A stretch of 20,093 nt of DNA, from NCBI GenBank assembly GCA_025938055.1, contig JAICQC010000026.1, forward strand, positions 1 to 20,093, read 5' to 3'. Positions 7,865 through 15,361 of the stretch are shown one piece after another (positions within the stretch are counted from its first letter, which is position 1; the number at the start of each line of letters is the position of its first letter). The notes beneath the pieces are model-generated. The model ran no database searches and had not been told where the DNA came from. It saw only the letters and a list, made by a program, of their open reading frames with translations. The stretch is from Anaerolineales bacterium (GTDB taxonomy: Bacteria; Chloroflexota; Anaerolineae; Anaerolineales; Villigracilaceae). The position numbers were made by a program, and so were the translations under genes.

Positions 7865-8302
7865 TCAAAACTCCCCCGGCGCGCACTGCAAACAGACCAG
7901 TCCTTCTGAACGCCACATTTCCACTACGCGGCTGCGGTCTTCCACGACGAATAAAACCTTGCTCTTGTCTATGCCTGCGAGCAGCTCTCGCTTCACGGTG
8001 GTATCCGGGCGGTGATCCTGGTCTTGTCGCAGCAGCAGCTCATGATAGTTGACGCCCTTTTCAGCCAGCCATTCCACCGTTTGTGCGCGATGTTCCTCGC
8101 TCCGCCCGGAACAGAGAATGATCTGAATCCCTGACGCGTAGAGAATATTACACAGCCGCACCATCGAATCGATGGCTTTGTCCTGTGCCATTCCCTGAAA
8201 GAAAGCGGGCCAGTTCTTGGGCTTTTTCCTCACGTGATGGATGCGCTCGGAAACGTCTGCCAGCGTGCCGTCGATATCGAAGATCACAATTTCGTCTGCC
8301 AC
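7865..8302 (-). CDS. HAD-family phosphatase related to the T4 polynucleotide kinase 3'-phosphatase domain
   Basis: The protein has 145 residues. HAD motif I is FDIDGTLAD (nucleophile D9, acid/base D11). Motif II is CSGR (around 64-67). The motif III lysine is probably K104 (TTVKREL). Motif IV is VVEDRSRVVEMWRSEG. The last segment closely resembles T4 Pnkp, which reads DDRTQVVEMW in the same place; here the first acidic residue is Glu. Only the phosphatase half is present and the P-loop kinase domain is absent. Expected activity is phosphomonoester hydrolysis, perhaps on nucleic acid 3' ends or nucleotides, but the substrate is unproven. The start is GTG at 8302 with only a weak RBS. It is separated from the phosphohexomutase upstream by a hairpin and a REP-like element, so it is probably transcribed independently. 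Confidence 0.8.
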   Translation of the reverse strand: MADEIVIFDIDGTLADVSERIHHVRKKPKNWPAFFQGMAQDKAIDSMVRLCNILYASGIQIILCSGRSEEHRAQTVEWLAEKGVNYHELLLRQDQDHRPDTTVKRELLAGIDKSKVLFVVEDRSRVVEMWRSEGLVCLQCAPGEF

Positions 8303-8321
8303 AGGTCACTACTGTTCCTTG

Positions 8322-8367
8322 TGTCATTGCGAGTCTTAGAGAAGCAATCGATACTCTCGCAATGACA
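8322..8367. repeat. REP-like palindromic element
   Basis: A perfect 12-bp inverted repeat, TGTCATTGCGAG (8322-8333) and its complement (8356-8367), encloses 22 nt that include GAAGCAATCGAT. The TGTCATTGCGAG...GAAGCAATC arrangement matches a dispersed repeat type I recognise from several bacterial genomes. It lies 20 nt upstream of the HAD phosphatase start, on the promoter side, so it is part of that gene's leader or regulatory region. Only one copy is seen in the window. Confidence 0.6.
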
Positions 8368-8417
8368 TTTAACTTACTATACGAGATTCACGACAGTCTG
8401 TTCTCCAAAATAACTCA

Positions 8418-8445
8418 CGCCTCCCAGCTCAAAAGCTGAGAGGCG
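8418..8445 (-). terminator. Probable terminator of the phosphohexomutase gene
   Basis: The hairpin pairs CGCCTC (8418-8423) with GAGGCG (8440-8445), then CAGCT with AGCTG, with one mismatch between the two stems and a 4-nt loop. On the - strand it lies 32 nt past the stop of the phosphohexomutase and is followed by a moderately T-rich stretch (TGAGTTATTTT). The U-tract is imperfect. Confidence 0.5.
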
Positions 8446-8477
8446 CGATAGCACCAATCAATTCGTTCGATTAAATT

Positions 8478-9938
8478 CTACACAACAGATTCAGCCACCT
8501 GCTCTCCATATTTCAACAACGCCTTGACCATCGCCTGCGTTCTGCCCTCGGCGTAGACTCGCAGCACCGGCTCCGTCCCCGACGGTCGGATGAGCAGCCA
8601 CGAGTCATCAGACATAATGTATTTGACGCCGTCACGCTGGCTGATCTCACAGACCTTCTCGTCCCCGATCTCTGCTGGAGCCTGCTTCATGAGGAACTCG
8701 GTCATCTCCGCCTTCGCCACCGGGCGGCTCAGCCGCAGGTCCACGCGCTCGTAAAAGGCAGGACCCACATCCTCCAGCAGATCCTCCACCAGGCTGTTCA
8801 ACGTTTTGCCCGATGCCGCGATCATCTCTACGAGCAGCAATCCCATGATGGGCCCGTCGCCCTCGGGGATATGTCCCTTGAATGAGATGCCGCCCGACTC
8901 CTCGCCGCCGATCAGTACATCCTCGGTCATCATGTAATCGGCGATGTGGTTGAAACCCACTGGCGTTTCGTGCAGGGTGAGACCGTAGCGTTTTGCCAGG
9001 CGGTCGATCATGCGCGTGGTGGAAACCGTCCGCACGACCGCGCCGCTCCAGCCGCGTTTTTCGACGAGATACTTGAGCGAGAGCGCCATGATCTTGTGTG
9101 GGTCCACGAATGTAGCGCGCTCGTCCATCGCGCCGATACGGTCCGCGTCGCCGTCGGTCACCACGCCGAAGTCGCCCATCCCTGAGCTGATCGCTGATGC
9201 CAGCGCGCCCAGATATTTAGCAATCGGCTCCGGGTGCACACTTCCAAAGCCGGGGTTCATCTCGCCGCGGATCTCCGCGATCTCACAGCCCGTGCCCTGC
9301 AAAAAGGATTTAATGACGCCGCGTCCCGCGCCATACATAGCGTCCACCGCAAAGCGCTGCGGGTTCTCCGCGATGACCTCGGTATTGATCAGCGTTCGCA
9401 ACTGGTCGAAGTAGGCAGGCAAGGGATTAAATCTCTGGATCAACCCGGCTTCGCGCGCCTTCTTGAAATCCATCAGGTTGGGACCGCGCGCCTGCTGCTC
9501 ATTGTCGTAGATGTAAACTTCCACGCGACGGCATTGCTCGGGCAGCGCCGACCCACCGAAGGCGCCCTTGAGCTTGACCCCGTTGTAGCGCGGCGCGTTG
9601 TGCGAGGCAGTGATCATCACGCCCGCAATGGCGTGGTTATGCTTGACCGCGTACGAGATCGCCGGCGTGGGTGCATCTGACTGCGCCAGCAGGACGGTGA
9701 ATCCGTTTGCGGCGAGGACGCGCGCCACTTCCCCGGCATAGCGGTCGGAGAGGAAACGGGTATCGAACCCGACCACGATCTTCCTCGGGTCCGGGCGCGG
9801 TCCGCCGTTCCCAGACTTATCCCAATGGTCCGACGCAACCGCGTCCGCGATGGCTTGGGTGACAATCCGTAAATTATCGAACGTAAATGTATCTGAGATG
9901 ACGGCTCTCCAGCCGTCCGTTCCAAAATGAATGGGCAT
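8478..9938 (-). CDS. Phosphoglucomutase/phosphomannomutase (alpha-D-phosphohexomutase)
   Basis: This 486-residue protein has all four signature loops of the superfamily. The phosphoserine loop is MITASHNAPRYNG (active Ser112). The Mg-binding loop is TDGDADRIG (D262, D264, D266). The sugar-binding loop is GGEESGG (344-350). The C-terminal phosphate-binding loop is RPSGTEPVLRVYAEG. It should interconvert 1- and 6-phosphosugars for glycan precursor supply or glycogen metabolism; glucose versus mannose (or glucosamine) cannot be decided from sequence alone. The RBS GAGGA (9948-9944 on the - strand) is 5 nt before the ATG. It lies 45 nt downstream of the DUF389-SH3 gene on the same strand, with no terminator between them, so the two may share a transcript. 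Confidence 0.93.
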   Translation of the reverse strand: MPIHFGTDGWRAVISDTFTFDNLRIVTQAIADAVASDHWDKSGNGGPRPDPRKIVVGFDTRFLSDRYAGEVARVLAANGFTVLLAQSDAPTPAISYAVKHNHAIAGVMITASHNAPRYNGVKLKGAFGGSALPEQCRRVEVYIYDNEQQARGPNLMDFKKAREAGLIQRFNPLPAYFDQLRTLINTEVIAENPQRFAVDAMYGAGRGVIKSFLQGTGCEIAEIRGEMNPGFGSVHPEPIAKYLGALASAISSGMGDFGVVTDGDADRIGAMDERATFVDPHKIMALSLKYLVEKRGWSGAVVRTVSTTRMIDRLAKRYGLTLHETPVGFNHIADYMMTEDVLIGGEESGGISFKGHIPEGDGPIMGLLLVEMIAASGKTLNSLVEDLLEDVGPAFYERVDLRLSRPVAKAEMTEFLMKQAPAEIGDEKVCEISQRDGVKYIMSDDSWLLIRPSGTEPVLRVYAEGRTQAMVKALLKYGEQVAESVV

Positions 9939-9983
9939 AGTATTCCTCGATGAAATAAATTTTGATGAATTACGTTAGAGCAT

Positions 9984-11264
9984 TTATGGTGTAGGTGAGG
10001 GCTGCCAGTCTGCGACGGGCGTGGCGGTCTGCAGCACAGTCTGGATCATCCACCCCTCGACGCGCGTGTCGTTGGCGATCGTAAAGACGTGCACCCAGAC
10101 GACGCCGTTCACCTCCTGCAGGTCGTTGGGAATGATCGTGACGGTCGAACCGTTGGCGAGCGTGATCAATACCTGTCCGCCAGGGTTCTCACGGATAAAC
10201 GCCCCGCCGCCCTCAGATGCGCGAATGACCGCAAGGATGGGCGTGGGCTCGGCTGTCACCGTGACCGTGGGCGTTTCCGTTGCGGGAAGTGTGGCAGACG
10301 TGGAGCTCGGTCGGGGAATTTGTGACTCCGTGCTTTCGGGAACGACGATCACCGCGGTCTCCTCGTCCGGCGCAGGCGTCATGGACGAGATTGCTAAAGG
10401 CGTGGTCGTGAATTCGATAACGGCAACAGGCGCAGGCGTGTCCGAGGCGGCTCCTGCGCTTCCCATGATCAAGTCTCCAAGATCCGCATAAATGAATACC
10501 GTTGCGGCGAGCACCATGAAGATCAGCCCCGTAAAGACAACGCCGCTGAAGGAGGTCGGGTAGAAACGCAGGAAAAAGAGAGTCAGCAGTCCAAAGAGCG
10601 TCGCCCAGGCCAGGTGAACGACGAAGACCAGCAACCCCTGGGGCCATATCCCGCCCATGCCGCTTCCCAGGCCGAAACCTGCCGCGCAGAGCGGAAGAAA
10701 CAACTCATACGCCAGCAGCGCGCTCGGGAGATAGGGGCGGTTCTCCGAGCGCACAAACGAGACGGTGATAAGGATCGCGGCGATGGTCAGCGCGAGCAGA
10801 TCGGGCCACCATAAGCGACTGTGAATAAAGGCTTCGTTCAACGTCAGCGGCTGGAACGGGCGTGAAGCGTACCCGGCGAGCAGCCCTCCCAGAAAGATGG
10901 TCAATGAACTGATGGCGAGTGCTGCGATGGTCTGTAGGAAAAGACGGAATGCGCCTGCGATGATCGAAAGCGTTGTGCCAACCCAGGGCGTCAGCAGCGG
11001 TGCAACGAGAATCCCGAAGACAAGCAGCGCCTGTGTGTTGAACAGATATCCCAGTCCCAGAATGGCGCCGGAAACAAATGAAAACACAAAAAGCTCATAG
11101 GATGGGAATGCACGCCGGACCAGGTGACTGAACAATTCGGCGCGTTCCGCCTGATCGGTAGGAAACTGGGCGCGGCGTTGCGCGCGTCGGCGGCGCGCCC
11201 GCGCGGACACGAATTCAGGTGTGCCTTCAGGATGAGGCTGTGTGGGTGTTTCCGGATAACTCAT
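9984..11264 (-). CDS. DUF389 membrane protein with C-terminal SH3-like domain
   Basis: The 426-residue protein starts with a basic cytoplasmic segment (RARRRRAQRRAQ). About seven to eight membrane helices follow (residues ~55-275). The opening helix pair, around GAILGLGYLFNTQALLVFGILVAPLLTPWVG, matches the DUF389 family, whose function is unknown. A Thr/Pro/Glu-rich linker (~275-350) leads to an SH3b-like beta domain (about 345-415: AFIRENPGGQVLITLANGS, then VVWVHVF and VEGWMIQTV). SH3b domains of this form often bind cell-wall or surface ligands, so the tail is probably outside the membrane. A TATAAT-like -10 on the - strand (11302-11297) precedes the start by about 30 nt. The domain combination is unusual. 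Confidence 0.83.
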   Translation of the reverse strand: MSYPETPTQPHPEGTPEFVSARARRRRAQRRAQFPTDQAERAELFSHLVRRAFPSYELFVFSFVSGAILGLGYLFNTQALLVFGILVAPLLTPWVGTTLSIIAGAFRLFLQTIAALAISSLTIFLGGLLAGYASRPFQPLTLNEAFIHSRLWWPDLLALTIAAILITVSFVRSENRPYLPSALLAYELFLPLCAAGFGLGSGMGGIWPQGLLVFVVHLAWATLFGLLTLFFLRFYPTSFSGVVFTGLIFMVLAATVFIYADLGDLIMGSAGAASDTPAPVAVIEFTTTPLAISSMTPAPDEETAVIVVPESTESQIPRPSSTSATLPATETPTVTVTAEPTPILAVIRASEGGGAFIRENPGGQVLITLANGSTVTIIPNDLQEVNGVVWVHVFTIANDTRVEGWMIQTVLQTATPVADWQPSPTP

Positions 11265-11296
11265 GCAGCGTGCCCTTGGATGGATCTGGCGGTTCC

Positions 11297-11302
11297 ATTA
11301 TA
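11297..11302 (-). promoter_or_regulatory. Candidate -10 element for the DUF389-SH3 gene
   Basis: TATAAT on the - strand lies 32 nt before the ATG at 11264. No good -35 hexamer is found at 16-18 nt, so this is a tentative promoter call. Confidence 0.35.
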
Positions 11303-11466
11303 CACGTTTGAAACAGGAGCCTACTCCAACCAAATTCCGGTTCTCCAGATTCTGCCGTGGAATGGGACCGGATCTTTCACGGAATTTCCCGGAGAGCCCC
11401 GATTCCTGCTCCAAACGTAAATATGATAGAGAAGGCTTTTTCTCTCACTTGTAGTTAAGGGCAAGG

Positions 11467-11475
11467 TGTTATAAA
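11467..11475 (+). promoter_or_regulatory. Candidate extended -10 for the DUF2383-like gene
   Basis: TGTTATAAA is an extended -10 (TGn-TATAAA) 38 nt before the ATG. The best -35, TTGTAG (11449-11454), is 15 nt upstream, which is short. Confidence 0.4.
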
Positions 11476-11513
11476 TTAAGTAAACCTTTATTGGTTTTGA
11501 AAGTGAGGAAGCC

Positions 11514-12503
11514 ATGACTATGTCTAACCGACAGACGCTCAAGGCTCTCGGCACTCTCTACAGAATTGTAGAAGCCGGTGAACGGGGGTATGCAGTGGCC
11601 GCCGCGAATGTGGACAATCGAGGTTTGAAACTTCTCTTCAAGTCCTTTGCCCAGCAACGAGCAAACTTCAAAACTGAGATTTTTCAGGAGATGCAACGTT
11701 TGAACGGTCCTGCACATACGCCTGGCAACGGACTGAGCAGTATCCTCGCCATGATCCATCGCGGGCGCATCGACATTTTTGCGGCTCTAACGATTGGCGA
11801 CGAGAACGAAGAGCAAGTAGTTCTGAAAGAGGTGATGCTGGGTGAAAGTGTAACGCTGAGAGCGTACCAGAATACCTTGAAAAAAGATTTGCCACCCGAA
11901 ATCCGAGAAGTGGTCACACGCCAGTTTGAGGAGGTGCGGCGCGTGGTGGAACAGGTCCATTTGATGAAGGGCAGGGAGGGAAAGCGCTTGCTCGTCCGGC
12001 TGTATGACACAGAAATGGATGCCAATCGTGCCGTAGAAAGGCTCAGGCAATCTGGGCTGGCGCAGGAATCCATCGAGAAAGTGCTGGTGGACAAAACCGC
12101 GGTCCTGTATAAGGGCAGAGGCACGACTTTGCGCGAGACGATTTTCTCCGGAGCCGTAGGTGGAGCGTTCTGGGGTTCTGTGATTGGATTGCTGGCTGTC
12201 ATTAATGTGTTGCAATTGCCGAACTGGAACCCAGGCGTCCAGTCATTCATGGACCAACGTCTATGGGCGTTCATTGCACTGGTCCTGTGCATTGCCGGTG
12301 GTGTTTTTGTGGGGACAATGATTGGTACGTTCATCGGCTGGGGGATCAAAAGCAGTGACGCCTACCTCTATGATCACGGACTCGAACGGGGCCGGATTCT
12401 GGTCAAATCTCTGGTAGATGAATCACGTGCATCTAAAGCGTGGCGGATGTTGGCGCATGTCAACATCGAATCAAGGGCGCGGACAAAGGAAATCCTAACG
12501 TAA
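11514..12503 (+). CDS. DUF2383 (PA2169-like) four-helix protein fused to a glycine-rich two-TM domain
   Basis: The protein has 329 residues. The first ~150 are helical and resemble the PA2169/DUF2383 four-helix family (TLYRIVEAGERGYAVAAANVDN, then FAQQRANFKTEIFQEM). The next part resembles stress-protein or glycine-zipper membrane proteins: a ferredoxin-like stretch LLVRLYDTEMDANRAVERLRQSGL, then two helices rich in Gly (SGAVGGAFWGSVIGLLAV and CIAGGVFVGTMIGTFIGWG), then YDHGLERGRILVKS. Such proteins are linked to general stress, but no activity is known. GAGGAAG (11505-11511) supports ATG 11514 at short spacing, or ATG 11520 (327 aa) at longer spacing. An extended -10 (TGTTATAAA, 11467-11475) lies upstream. 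The gene stands alone, with a convergent or divergent neighbour on each side. Confidence 0.78.
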   Translation: MTMSNRQTLKALGTLYRIVEAGERGYAVAAANVDNRGLKLLFKSFAQQRANFKTEIFQEMQRLNGPAHTPGNGLSSILAMIHRGRIDIFAALTIGDENEEQVVLKEVMLGESVTLRAYQNTLKKDLPPEIREVVTRQFEEVRRVVEQVHLMKGREGKRLLVRLYDTEMDANRAVERLRQSGLAQESIEKVLVDKTAVLYKGRGTTLRETIFSGAVGGAFWGSVIGLLAVINVLQLPNWNPGVQSFMDQRLWAFIALVLCIAGGVFVGTMIGTFIGWGIKSSDAYLYDHGLERGRILVKSLVDESRASKAWRMLAHVNIESRARTKEILT

Positions 12504-12574
12504 GTCTCATTGCTAATGAGAACAATGGACGTGGGCGCGTATCCAGGTAGATGAGCGGATACGTATGCATCTTA

Positions 12575-12602
12575 TTGACATGTGTTGTGCTTCGAGTATA
12601 AT
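12575..12602 (+). promoter_or_regulatory. Consensus sigma-70 promoter driving the tRNA region
   Basis: TTGACA (12575-12580) and TATAAT (12597-12602) are both perfect hexamers, separated by 16 nt. Transcription should start near 12609, a few bases before the half-tRNA and 75 nt before the intact tRNA-Lys. This is the strongest housekeeping-type promoter in the window, as expected for a tRNA gene. Confidence 0.87.
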
Positions 12603-12616
12603 ACCGTGCGCATGCT

Positions 12617-12654
12617 TGCCCCGCAGCTCAGTTAGCAGAGCAGGCGACTCTTAA
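12617..12654 (+). pseudogene. Truncated tRNA-Lys copy (5' half only)
   Basis: These 38 nt match the first 38 nt of the intact tRNA-Lys downstream at 34 positions: acceptor 5' strand, D-arm, anticodon 5' strand and the full loop CTCTTAA. Similarity stops exactly after the anticodon loop. The following bases (GCAATTGCTCAGTGCG) cannot close the anticodon stem or form a T-arm. The copy lies directly behind the consensus promoter, so it should be transcribed as the leader of the tRNA-Lys precursor. Confidence 0.75.
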
Positions 12655-12683
12655 GCAATTGCTCAGTGCGTGTAAACAATTTA

Positions 12684-12756
12684 GGCCCCGTAGCTCAGCT
12701 GGCAGAGCAGGCGACTCTTAATCGTCTTGTCGAGCGTTCGATCCGCTCCGGGGTCA
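12684..12756 (+). tRNA. tRNA-Lys (CTT)
   Basis: A complete cloverleaf of 73 nt can be drawn. The acceptor stem pairs GGCCCCG with CGGGGTC (one G-U) and positions 8-9 are TA. The D-arm is GCTC/GAGC. The anticodon stem is GGCGA/TCGTC with loop CTCTTAA, giving anticodon CTT for the lysine codon AAG. The variable loop is 5 nt and the T-arm is GAGCG-TTCGATC-CGCTC. The discriminator base is A and no CCA is encoded, so the end must be added after transcription. Confidence 0.93.
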
Positions 12757-12769
12757 CAAAAACAAGCTA

Positions 12770-12822
12770 ATTTTAGAATCAAGCGATCTGGTTTAAAAAG
12801 CCAGGTCGTTTGATTCTAAAAT
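12770..12822 (+). terminator. Long hairpin, probable terminator of the tRNA transcript
   Basis: Two 22-nt arms (12770-12791 and 12801-12822) pair along their full length around a 9-nt loop. The only non-Watson-Crick pairs are one U-G and one G-U when transcribed from the + strand. The hairpin begins 13 nt after the tRNA. There is no clean U-run after the stem; a weak one (TTTGATTCT) lies within the AT-rich lower stem. Termination or RNA protection are both possible. Confidence 0.5.
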
Positions 12823-12872
12823 GTTAAGCACATAGTGAGTGGTATAGCTTAATGTACAGCTTGGAGGATCTG

Positions 12873-12944
12873 ATGACACAAAGGAAATGCGATCATCGCA
12901 AGATCACTGTAACTGAAATGGGATGGTTTCGTGGGCGGAGGTAA
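12873..12944 (+). CDS. Possible 23-residue leader or small peptide
   Basis: A short ORF, MTQRKCDHRKITVTEMGWFRGRR, follows a strong RBS (TTGGAGG, 12861-12867) at 5-nt spacing. It is very basic and has no recognisable relatives from memory. It lies 50 nt beyond the long hairpin in otherwise non-coding DNA. It may be a chance ORF or a remnant of a degraded gene. Confidence 0.25.
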   Translation: MTQRKCDHRKITVTEMGWFRGRR

Positions 12945-13301
12945 TTCGTGTGATAATTGTGCGAAGCACTAATTAGCAATTGCCTGATCATAACATTGAA
13001 GGACTGAAACCGTGGGGAAGGGCAGCTGCCGTTCCTTACAGGGTATTTGCTTCTGTTGGCTGATGGATTTGGGGGACGGAGGGCGTAGAATCAAGTAAGA
13101 AACAACAATCCCGATAAACGGTTGTGGAAAGATTATCCCTGGTCGGTCACAATAAACAGCGCTCTTACTCAAGTGGGCTGTTTATAATTAAGCTCAACCC
13201 CGATTTCTCATATCAAAATATAATAGAGCGGTAGTTCTTGACCTTGTGCACGACAAACACACTCAAAAATTGAACCCCTCGAAAATCGGTTTCCTCAAAT
13301 C

Positions 13302-14048
13302 ATGTTTAACACAATCCGTCTCTATCTCGATCGTCAGGCATCCTCTCTTTTTCGCTATTTTCTTGAGCAGCTTCTATATCTTCTTTTTGGATGGATTCCC
13401 ACCATCATCGGCGTGGGGCTGCGCGGCGTGTTCTATCGCCTGATCCTGCATATGGATGGACTCGCCGCCATCGAGAGCCGCGTCCGCCTCCGGTTCGCGG
13501 ACCAGATCCGCCTCGGTCACGGGGTCTATTTGGATGAGGGCGTATACCTGCATGCCTGCCCGCGCGGCATCGAGATCGGACCGGGGACGATTGTGATGCA
13601 TGGAGCGGTGCTGCACGTCTACAATTTTCGGGATATGCCGCAATCGGGGATTAAGATCGGGAGAGACAGCCTCATCGGAGAATATTCCGTGATTCGCGGG
13701 CAGGGCGGCGTGCAGATCGGGGATCGCGTTTATACGTCGCCTTTTACACAGATCATCGCGGTCAATCATGTTTTCGATGATCCAAATCGCCCCTTTGTGG
13801 AGCAGGGGATTACCGCCGAAGGTATTGTGATCGAAGATGACGTCTGGCTGGGAGCCGGCGCGATCATCACCGATGGCGTACGAGTGGGGAAGGGCGCGGT
13901 CGTTGCGGCGGGCGCAGTCGTCACAAAGGATGTAGCCCCGCACACCGTTGTGGGAGGTGTCCCGGCAAAGCCGATCAAGACGATCGATGGGACGAACCCC
14001 GGAAAGCCTGATCGAGTCATTTATCATGCATACAAGGGAAATCTATGA
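13302..14048 (+). CDS. Left-handed beta-helix (hexapeptide) acyltransferase, WbbJ-like
   Basis: This 248-residue protein has an N-terminal hydrophobic stretch (~20-50). Repeated hexapeptide turns follow ([78 protein letters not shown]). The motif [15 protein letters not shown] contains the usual catalytic-type His, and the end [11 protein letters not shown] is typical of the family. It probably transfers an acetyl or other acyl group from a CoA donor to a sugar of a surface polysaccharide or lipid. The ATG has no strong RBS. Its stop overlaps the next start (ATGA), so it is translationally coupled to the glycosyltransferase. Confidence 0.88.
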   Translation: MFNTIRLYLDRQASSLFRYFLEQLLYLLFGWIPTIIGVGLRGVFYRLILHMDGLAAIESRVRLRFADQIRLGHGVYLDEGVYLHACPRGIEIGPGTIVMHGAVLHVYNFRDMPQSGIKIGRDSLIGEYSVIRGQGGVQIGDRVYTSPFTQIIAVNHVFDDPNRPFVEQGITAEGIVIEDDVWLGAGAIITDGVRVGKGAVVAAGAVVTKDVAPHTVVGGVPAKPIKTIDGTNPGKPDRVIYHAYKGNL

Positions 14049-15247
14049 CAGTGTTGTCTGTGGTGATCCCAGCCTACAATGAAGAAAATGGGATTTCCGA
14101 GATCGCATCCCGCGTGCTAGCGGTGGAGGCTGCTCTCAAGAATGTGGGAGTTGAGCGCCTGGAACTGCTGGTGGTGGACGATGGCTCGCGGGACCACACG
14201 GCTGAGGTCGCGGAGAGCATCGCCGGAGTGAGAGTCATTCGTCATGCAAAAAACAAGGGATATGGCGCGGCGCTTAAGACAGGTTTTTCCAAATCCCGTG
14301 GCGAGCTCATTGGATTCCTGGATGCAGACGGAACGTATCCGCCGGAATATTTTCCGCAGTTGTGCCAGGTCGCGTTGAACGGCGCGGACCTCGTCATCGG
14401 CTCGCGCATGGCTGGCGAGGAAAGCCAGATGCCTTTCGCACGTCGTGTGGGTAATTTCTTTTTTGCTAACTTGCTCACCCTGCTCAGCCACCAAAAGGTA
14501 ACGGATAGCGCGAGCGGGATGCGCGTATTCAAGCGCGAAATCCTCGAACAGATCTATCCTCTGCCTGATGGATTGAACCTGACGCCGGTGATGAGCACGC
14601 GCGCGGTCCATGAAGGCATCAATATCAAAGAAGTACCAATCCCATACAGCGAGCGGGTGGGGCGCTCAAAACTGAGCGTGATCCGGGATGGCAGCATCTT
14701 CATGCAGAGTATGTTGTGGACGGTGCTCTCCTACAACCCGGTGCGCATCCTGGGTTTACTGGGGCTGGGCGGCTTGGGAATCGCGGGGCTTGTTTTTCTG
14801 TGGATCCTGTACCTCAGGTCCATAGGCGTGATGACGCTAACTCCCTGGGGTGTGGCGGCGCTGTTCCTCGCATTGATATCTACAATCACCGGAGTCAACC
14901 TGATTGCCCTGGGTATCGCATTTAACTATCTGGTCGCGCTCTTTTATAAGAAACCCATTCGCCAGGGCTTGTTCGGCAAGCCGATCTTCAAAACGCCTCT
15001 CGACCGGCACTTCGGCTGGGTCGGTCTCCTGGCGATGTTTGCCGGGCTTGTCATTGGTCTCGTTGCGCCAGCGCTTGCCATGCGCGGCTGGGATATCGGG
15101 CGTTTGTGGTTCTATATGGTCTGCAGCGCCTTGACATTTCTGGTTGGCCTTCAACTGGTCGTCTACTGGCTGCTGTTGCGAATCCTGGAAGAGCTAAGCC
15201 AGCGCGGATTCCTTACGAGGCAGGATATAGGCTTGCGTGAGCTGTGA
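14045..15247 (+). CDS. Family 2 glycosyltransferase with C-terminal membrane helices
   Basis: The protein has 400 residues. Residues 1-230 form a GT-A domain with [11 protein letters not shown] at the N-terminus, DDGS (45-48) for nucleotide binding and DADG (93-96) as the metal-binding DxD equivalent. [12 protein letters not shown] and [11 protein letters not shown] are in the style of polyprenyl-phosphate sugar synthases such as DPM1/GtrB. The C-terminal ~160 residues hold four hydrophobic helices. The likely reaction is transfer of a sugar from a nucleotide donor to polyprenyl phosphate at the inner face of the membrane; the sugar is unknown. Its start overlaps the acyltransferase stop by 4 nt, so the pair probably builds or decorates one surface glycan. 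Confidence 0.9.
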   Translation: MTVLSVVIPAYNEENGISEIASRVLAVEAALKNVGVERLELLVVDDGSRDHTAEVAESIAGVRVIRHAKNKGYGAALKTGFSKSRGELIGFLDADGTYPPEYFPQLCQVALNGADLVIGSRMAGEESQMPFARRVGNFFFANLLTLLSHQKVTDSASGMRVFKREILEQIYPLPDGLNLTPVMSTRAVHEGINIKEVPIPYSERVGRSKLSVIRDGSIFMQSMLWTVLSYNPVRILGLLGLGGLGIAGLVFLWILYLRSIGVMTLTPWGVAALFLALISTITGVNLIALGIAFNYLVALFYKKPIRQGLFGKPIFKTPLDRHFGWVGLLAMFAGLVIGLVAPALAMRGWDIGRLWFYMVCSALTFLVGLQLVVYWLLLRILEELSQRGFLTRQDIGLREL

Positions 15248-15298
15248 GCACCCGCTCGCGCGCAGGACTGCTGGAGATAGACCGCATCCTTTCACGCT

Positions 15299-15326
15299 TT
15301 GCCAGGGCAGAAATACTTCGTATAAT
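15299..15326 (+). promoter_or_regulatory. Housekeeping-type promoter upstream of the ECF sigma operon
   Basis: TTGCCA (15299-15304, one mismatch) and a perfect TATAAT (15321-15326) are 16 nt apart. It would start a transcript near 15333, upstream of the ECF-type promoter, giving basal expression of the sigma factor. Confidence 0.6.
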
Positions 15327-15361
15327 CATGAAAGCTTTTTGCGGATTTGTCAGGCAGAATT

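Larger units (their letters stand above)
12504..13301. other. Long non-coding region around tRNA-Lys
   Basis: No convincing long gene is visible in these 798 nt. From left to right it holds two small hairpins (12505-12521 and 12538-12563), a consensus promoter, a 5' half-tRNA, an intact tRNA-Lys, a 22-bp hairpin, a possible 23-codon ORF, an imperfect palindrome (GGAA-G-GGCAGCTGCC-G-TTCC, 13016-13035) and a 9-bp stem (ATAAACAGC with GCTGTTTAT, 13152-13185). I see nothing else there. Confidence 0.7.

Noticed and set aside
12617..12690. The upstream tRNA-like sequence as a second functional tRNA
   Set aside because: The anticodon stem cannot close and there is no T-arm or 3' acceptor strand.
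12969..13172. A 67-codon open frame on the - strand in the non-coding region
   Set aside because: It has no plausible RBS, an irregular composition and no recognisable motif.
13219..13224. TATAAT upstream of the acyltransferase gene as a promoter
   Set aside because: No -35 hexamer is found at 15-19 nt and the region is AT-rich, so chance is likely; it cannot be excluded.
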